A stretch of 44,150 nt of DNA from Planctomycetota bacterium (GTDB lineage Bacteria; Planctomycetota; Planctomycetia; Gemmatales; Gemmataceae). This document shows, in pieces, positions 41,061 through 44,150 of this stretch. The position numbers and the translations under genes are program-made. The stretch's first letter is position 1; each line of letters opens with the position of its first letter. The DNA is taken from NCBI GenBank assembly GCA_021324515.1, contig JAJPIY010000240.1:1-44150 (forward strand), in the 5' to 3' direction. The notes beneath the pieces are model-generated. The model did not search any database, was not told the DNA's origin, and saw only the letters and a program-made list of their open reading frames with translations.

Positions 41061-41145
41061 CCATAGAGCGCGATGGCAACAACGGCCCCTGAAGCGCAGC
41101 CGACAGCTCTGAGGCCCCTATTCATCTGGGAAGGAGAAATAAGAG

Positions 41146-42315
41146 ATGGGAAAAAGCGCCTTTCGCCGAATCGAAAGCGTAGCGGCAATAGGGTTGCTTT
41201 TTTGGGGGCTGATCGAGAGCGGGCGGGGGAGTGGACTGCCGCCGGACGTTCCGACCGTCCTCAAGGCCGAGCCGGCCCCGGAGTGGGAGGCGAAGTTCGC
41301 CGGCAACAAGGGCTGGATCGGCGGCGATGGCGTGTATTCCGCCGTCCTCCCCGCGCGGCGCGTGCTTTGGCTGTTCGGCGACACGCTGCTAGGTGAAGTC
41401 CGAGACGGCCGGCGCGACGGGGCCATCATGGTGAACAACACAATTGGGCTTCAGAACGGTCACGGTAAGGAAGCAGCTATCAACTTCGCCGCCGGACGGA
41501 GCAGAGACGGCAAAGCCGCAGCGTTTTTCGTTCCCGCCGACGGCAGAGGTTGGTTTTGGCCACAAGCTGCTATCTGTACGGGCGGTCGACTCTTTATCTT
41601 CCTGGCCCAGATCGACAAGACAGGTGATCCCGGCGTCTTCGGTTTTCGGCAAGTCGGTCAATGGCTGGCCGTGATCGAAAATCCCGACAAGGAGCCGAAA
41701 ACATGGCGTCCCCGGCAGCACAAGCTGCCGTTCGCTTCCTTCGAGAAGGGCCGCTCACGCTCGTGGGGTTCGGCCGTGTTGGAAGTAGACGACTACCTGT
41801 ACATCTACGGTTGGGAAGAGCGCGGCAAGCAGATCGGTGTGCGCCGGCTGACTGTGGCGCGCGTGCCGACCAAGAAGCTGGACGATTTCACGGCCTGGCG
41901 CTTTCGTACGGCCCAGGGATGGAGCGATCAAGCAGCAGACGTGGTCTCACAGGCAGACGGATTGGCTAGCGAGTTTTCTGTCAGCAAGATGCCTGGCCGC
42001 AAAGGTTATGTGGTTGTATATACCGAGAATGGCCTGAGCGATCGCATCTTGGCGCGTTTCGCCGCTGCCCCGGAAGGACCGTGGTCCGCGCCGCTGCTTC
42101 TGTACCGCTGCCCGGAAATGACCAAGGACAAAGGTTTGTTTTCTTATGCAGCTAAGGCCCATGTGTGGGCGGCTTGTCCCGACGAATTGCTGGTCAGCTA
42201 TTGCGTCAATACTTGGGACTTCGCTCGGCTGTTCCGTGAGGCCAAAGTGTATCGCCCCAAGTTTGTGCGCGTCAGGTTGAGTCCGGCGAAAGAGACGCAA
42301 GGACTGTCCCCCTAA
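41146..42315 (+). CDS. Exported DUF4185-like beta-propeller protein
   Basis: This 389-aa protein has an N-terminal hydrophobic segment (VAAIGLLFWGLIES) that may be a signal peptide. GWIGGDGVYSAVLPARRVLWLFGDTLLGEV, quoted in part as RVLWLFGDTLLGEV, is the hallmark of DUF4185 and related five-bladed propellers. Blade-like repeats follow: FWPQAAICTGGRLFIFLAQ, WGSAVLEVDDYLYIYGWEERG, SEFSVSKMPGRKGYVVVYTE and PWSAPLLLYRCPE. Relatives are thought to act on glycans or to be carbohydrate-binding, but function is unproven. The start at 41146 (GGGAAAAAGCG context) follows GGAAGGAGAAATAAGAG. It lies 85 bp after the fatty-acid oxidation gene, on the same strand. Confidence 0.72.
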   Translation: MGKSAFRRIESVAAIGLLFWGLIESGRGSGLPPDVPTVLKAEPAPEWEAKFAGNKGWIGGDGVYSAVLPARRVLWLFGDTLLGEVRDGRRDGAIMVNNTIGLQNGHGKEAAINFAAGRSRDGKAAAFFVPADGRGWFWPQAAICTGGRLFIFLAQIDKTGDPGVFGFRQVGQWLAVIENPDKEPKTWRPRQHKLPFASFEKGRSRSWGSAVLEVDDYLYIYGWEERGKQIGVRRLTVARVPTKKLDDFTAWRFRTAQGWSDQAADVVSQADGLASEFSVSKMPGRKGYVVVYTENGLSDRILARFAAAPEGPWSAPLLLYRCPEMTKDKGLFSYAAKAHVWAACPDELLVSYCVNTWDFARLFREAKVYRPKFVRVRLSPAKETQGLSP

Positions 42316-42767
42316 AAAGACCAGAAGCCGGTGGCGAAAGCCACCGGCTCGCAAGAAAGTGCCAAAAAGATATGGGTCGTCGGTGTGCCAATGGGCCGCG
42401 GGAAACAGCCCGAGGGGATGTTTGATTTCAACGATAAGAAGGAAGAGCAAGTATCGTGCCAGAGATGGTCAAGGAAGGACCTATCTCGCCATAAGTTATT
42501 GGTGGAACAGAGCTTGAGATTTCTTGTCCGCGTCCGTGTTCTTCTTCCACCACGACCGATTGTGCAAATTTTACTGCTCGCGCCATGTAATAATGTCTTA
42601 CAACGAATGAGCCGGAGGGGTAAGAGCTGCCAGTCAAGACTCCCTCCCCCTTGTGGAGGACTAGGATGGGAAGTAAGGACCAGCAGACTAAGAAACCAAG
42701 GGGGCTTGCCGAAAGAGGGAGGGCCAATTCGCGAGCGATGGGCTTCTCTGGCGATATACCTCCGCGA
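42316..42767. other. Intergenic region with terminator hairpin and a degenerate family-C repeat
   Basis: AGCCGGTGGC-GAAA-GCCACCGGCT (42326-42349) lies 11 bases after the DUF4185-like stop and is a plausible terminator. TCCCTCCCCCTTGTGGAGGA (42641-42660) is a decayed copy of the CCCTCCCCC-TTGTG repeat. The track ORFs 42331-42846(+) and 42428-42727(-) show no domain character. Nothing else was seen in this 452-bp stretch. Confidence 0.6.
42326..42349. terminator. Hairpin after the DUF4185-like gene
   Basis: Ten-base perfect arms with a GAAA tetraloop on the plus strand. No U-tract follows. Confidence 0.5.
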
Positions 42768-43055
42768 TCATGCCGGAAACAGCTCGCGGTTGGCGATCAC
42801 TGGGTCCCACGGTCTCAGCACATACTTGAGGAAAATGCCGTTCTGATGGAAAGGATCGCCTTGTAACAGCTTCTCAGCCTCCTCAGCGGAGGCGGCCTCG
42901 TAGACGATAAGCGCACCACTGTCGTCGGTGAACGGTCCAGAGATGGCAAGCTGGCCGCGCTCGCGCAGCGCAGCCAGATATTGTCGGTGGCTTGGCCGAA
43001 TCGAGTGAATTTTCGCTTTGTCGGCACTGTACTCGATGATGGCGGCGTATTTCAT
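42768..43055 (-). CDS. YCII-domain protein
   Basis: The 95-aa protein from the ATG at 43055 (MKYAAIIEYSADKAKI) is a YCII-related (ferredoxin-like alpha/beta) domain. IRPSHRQYLAALRERGQLAISGPFTDDSGALIVYEAAS contains the conserved His (SHRQYL) and Asp/Gly residues (GPFTDDSGAL). DPFHQNGIFLKYVLRPW closes the fold. The family has been linked to small-molecule chemistry or muconolactone-isomerase-like reactions; most members have no known role. It lies 131 bp downstream of hemF on the same strand and may share its transcript. Track start 43091 has no better ribosome site. Confidence 0.85.
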   Translation of the reverse strand: MKYAAIIEYSADKAKIHSIRPSHRQYLAALRERGQLAISGPFTDDSGALIVYEAASAEEAEKLLQGDPFHQNGIFLKYVLRPWDPVIANRELFPA

Positions 43056-43186
43056 GGCGTCCCCGTGGTCTTCTTTGTAACTATGCCCCATAACGGTGCT
43101 TATCGTAAACGGCCGTCGTCATGCTGACAAGCCCTTGGCACCCGCGGAGCGTTTGGCCCCGAATCGTCCTTTTTCAAGAAGGCACC

Positions 43187-44089
43187 TCACGGCGACTCGT
43201 TTGCCCAATCGCGCGGTTTCAGATAGATCTCGTACAACTCGGCCTCGCGCGATCCGGGTTCGGGGTGGTAGTCGTATTCCCAGCGGACGCGCGGCGGCAG
43301 CGACATCAGGATCGATTCGGTGCGTCCGGCCGTTTTCAGACCGAAGATGGTACCGCGGTCGTAGAGCAGATTGAATTCGACGTATCTTCCCCGGCGGTAT
43401 TCTTGAAAGGCCCGTTGCTGCTCCGTATACGGTTCGTTTTTGCGTCGCTGGACGATGGGCAGATATGCCTCCAGAAAATGGTCGCCGCAATCGCGTACAA
43501 ATTGGAACAGGGCCTTGAGGTCGCCTTCGAGGTAATCGAAGAAGATGCCACCGACGCCGCGGGCCTCGCCGCGGTGCGGCAGGAAGAAATACTCATCACA
43601 CCATTTCTTCATCTGAGCATAATTCACCAACGGCTCGTGTTTAGCGCAGACGCGCTGCCAGACCTTGTGAAAGTGGATGACGTCCTCGCGGTAGGGATAA
43701 TAAGGGGTCAGGTCGGCACCGCCGCCGAACCATTGGCGCTCGCCCTTGCTGAGATAGCGGAAATTGGCGTGGACGGTCGGTACCATCGGACTGCGGGGAT
43801 GCAGTACCAGGGAGAGGCCGCAGGCGGTGAATTCGCGGCCTTCACCGGGCACCTGCGGCGCGAACTCTTCGGACAGTTGCCCATGCACATCGGAGAAGTT
43901 GACGCCGCCTTTCTCGAAGACGGCGCCCTCGCTAATGACGCGCGTCCGCCCACCGCCGCCGCCCGGACGCCGCCAGGAATCCTCTTGGAAACGCGCCCCA
44001 CCGTCAAGCTCTTCCAGCGCGGCGACAATACGATCTTGCAGCTCCTGGAAATAACGCGAAGCGCGGCGGTGCATCGATTGGCTCGGCAC
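43187..44089 (-). CDS. hemF: Coproporphyrinogen III oxidase, oxygen-dependent
   Basis: HemF oxidatively decarboxylates coproporphyrinogen III to protoporphyrinogen IX using O2, in the cytosol, late in haem synthesis. The track start (44104) is a TTG lying within the ribosome site; GGAGGA then precedes GTG at 44089, giving 300 aa. Family signatures are [72 protein letters not shown] and [29 protein letters not shown], cut to [12 protein letters not shown]. An ATG at 44074 (MHRRASRYF) is an alternative. The presence of HemF implies aerobic or microaerobic growth. It may lead a transcript with the YCII gene. Confidence 0.95.
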   Translation of the reverse strand: MPSQSMHRRASRYFQELQDRIVAALEELDGGARFQEDSWRRPGGGGGRTRVISEGAVFEKGGVNFSDVHGQLSEEFAPQVPGEGREFTACGLSLVLHPRSPMVPTVHANFRYLSKGERQWFGGGADLTPYYPYREDVIHFHKVWQRVCAKHEPLVNYAQMKKWCDEYFFLPHRGEARGVGGIFFDYLEGDLKALFQFVRDCGDHFLEAYLPIVQRRKNEPYTEQQRAFQEYRRGRYVEFNLLYDRGTIFGLKTAGRTESILMSLPPRVRWEYDYHPEPGSREAELYEIYLKPRDWANESP

Positions 44090-44150
44090 GATGGTTCCTC
44101 CCAACAGCAGAGGGCGACCTATCCACCATTGTACAAACCCGTCCTCGGTG

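Noticed and set aside
42331-42846. 171-aa plus-strand ORF
   Set aside because: Overlaps the YCII gene antisense; no domain, and it passes through repeat sequence.
1-44150. tRNA, rRNA, riboswitch, transposase or phage genes
   Set aside because: I looked for cloverleaf-like or conserved RNA motifs and for DDE/recombinase motifs in the translations and saw none. Without a covariance search a small RNA could be missed.

Overview
The window looks like a chromosomal segment of a planctomycete, most probably a Gemmata-like member of the Gemmatales. This is inferred from gene content; no 16S rRNA is present. The markers are a BBP7-type Cys-rich outer-membrane barrel, a DUF1559 prepilin-like protein, two proteins with the LEALEDR/LEALEER N-terminal motif of planctomycete exported proteins, an unusually long TatC, and a PilM-type protein fused to a membrane-anchored PilN-like part. 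Base composition is GC-rich. No rRNA, tRNA, CRISPR, transposase or phage gene was recognised. About 24 genes are supported; most other ORF-track lines are shadows in the wrong frame.

Layout. 1-3760: the 3' part of a ManD-like sugar-acid dehydratase (+), then an esterase-tyrA pair (-). 4166-6933: tatC overlapping a SUMT-HemD fusion (+). 7023-9850: a short LEPR-type exported protein, a membrane O-acyltransferase and a PEP-hydrolase-like TIM barrel (+). 9860-16769: an envelope block on the minus strand (outer-membrane barrel, SdrD/Cna-B-like surface protein, BBP7 barrel, HEAT-repeat protein). 17060-19270: a small membrane protein, a DUF1559 pseudopilin and dgkA (+). 19262-22069: a membrane GTPase-CHAD operon (-). 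22387-28143: a complete pyruvate dehydrogenase complex (E1, E2, E3; +). 28209-35609: a three-gene pilus-type inner-membrane operon (-), headed by a PilM-PilN fusion. 35772-38169: a Tat-exported FAD oxidoreductase and an ECF sigma factor (-). 38898-42315: a FadB/FadJ-like multifunctional beta-oxidation protein and a DUF4185-like exported protein (+). 42768-44089: a YCII protein and hemF (-).

How the genes relate. Two tetrapyrrole genes (cobA-hemD, hemF) sit near opposite ends of the window. TatC could export the FAD oxidoreductase, which has an RRRFL Tat signal. The DUF1559 protein is a plausible substrate of the type IV pilus/type II secretion-like machine to which the PilM-PilN operon would belong. 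PDH and the beta-oxidation protein supply acetyl-CoA.

The most notable material is (i) the PilM-PilN fusion operon with Met/Gln/Gly/Pro-rich insertions in all three proteins, and (ii) several families of dispersed palindromic intergenic repeats, including nested hairpins, a 36-bp tandem array, and inverted copies bracketing the ECF sigma gene.
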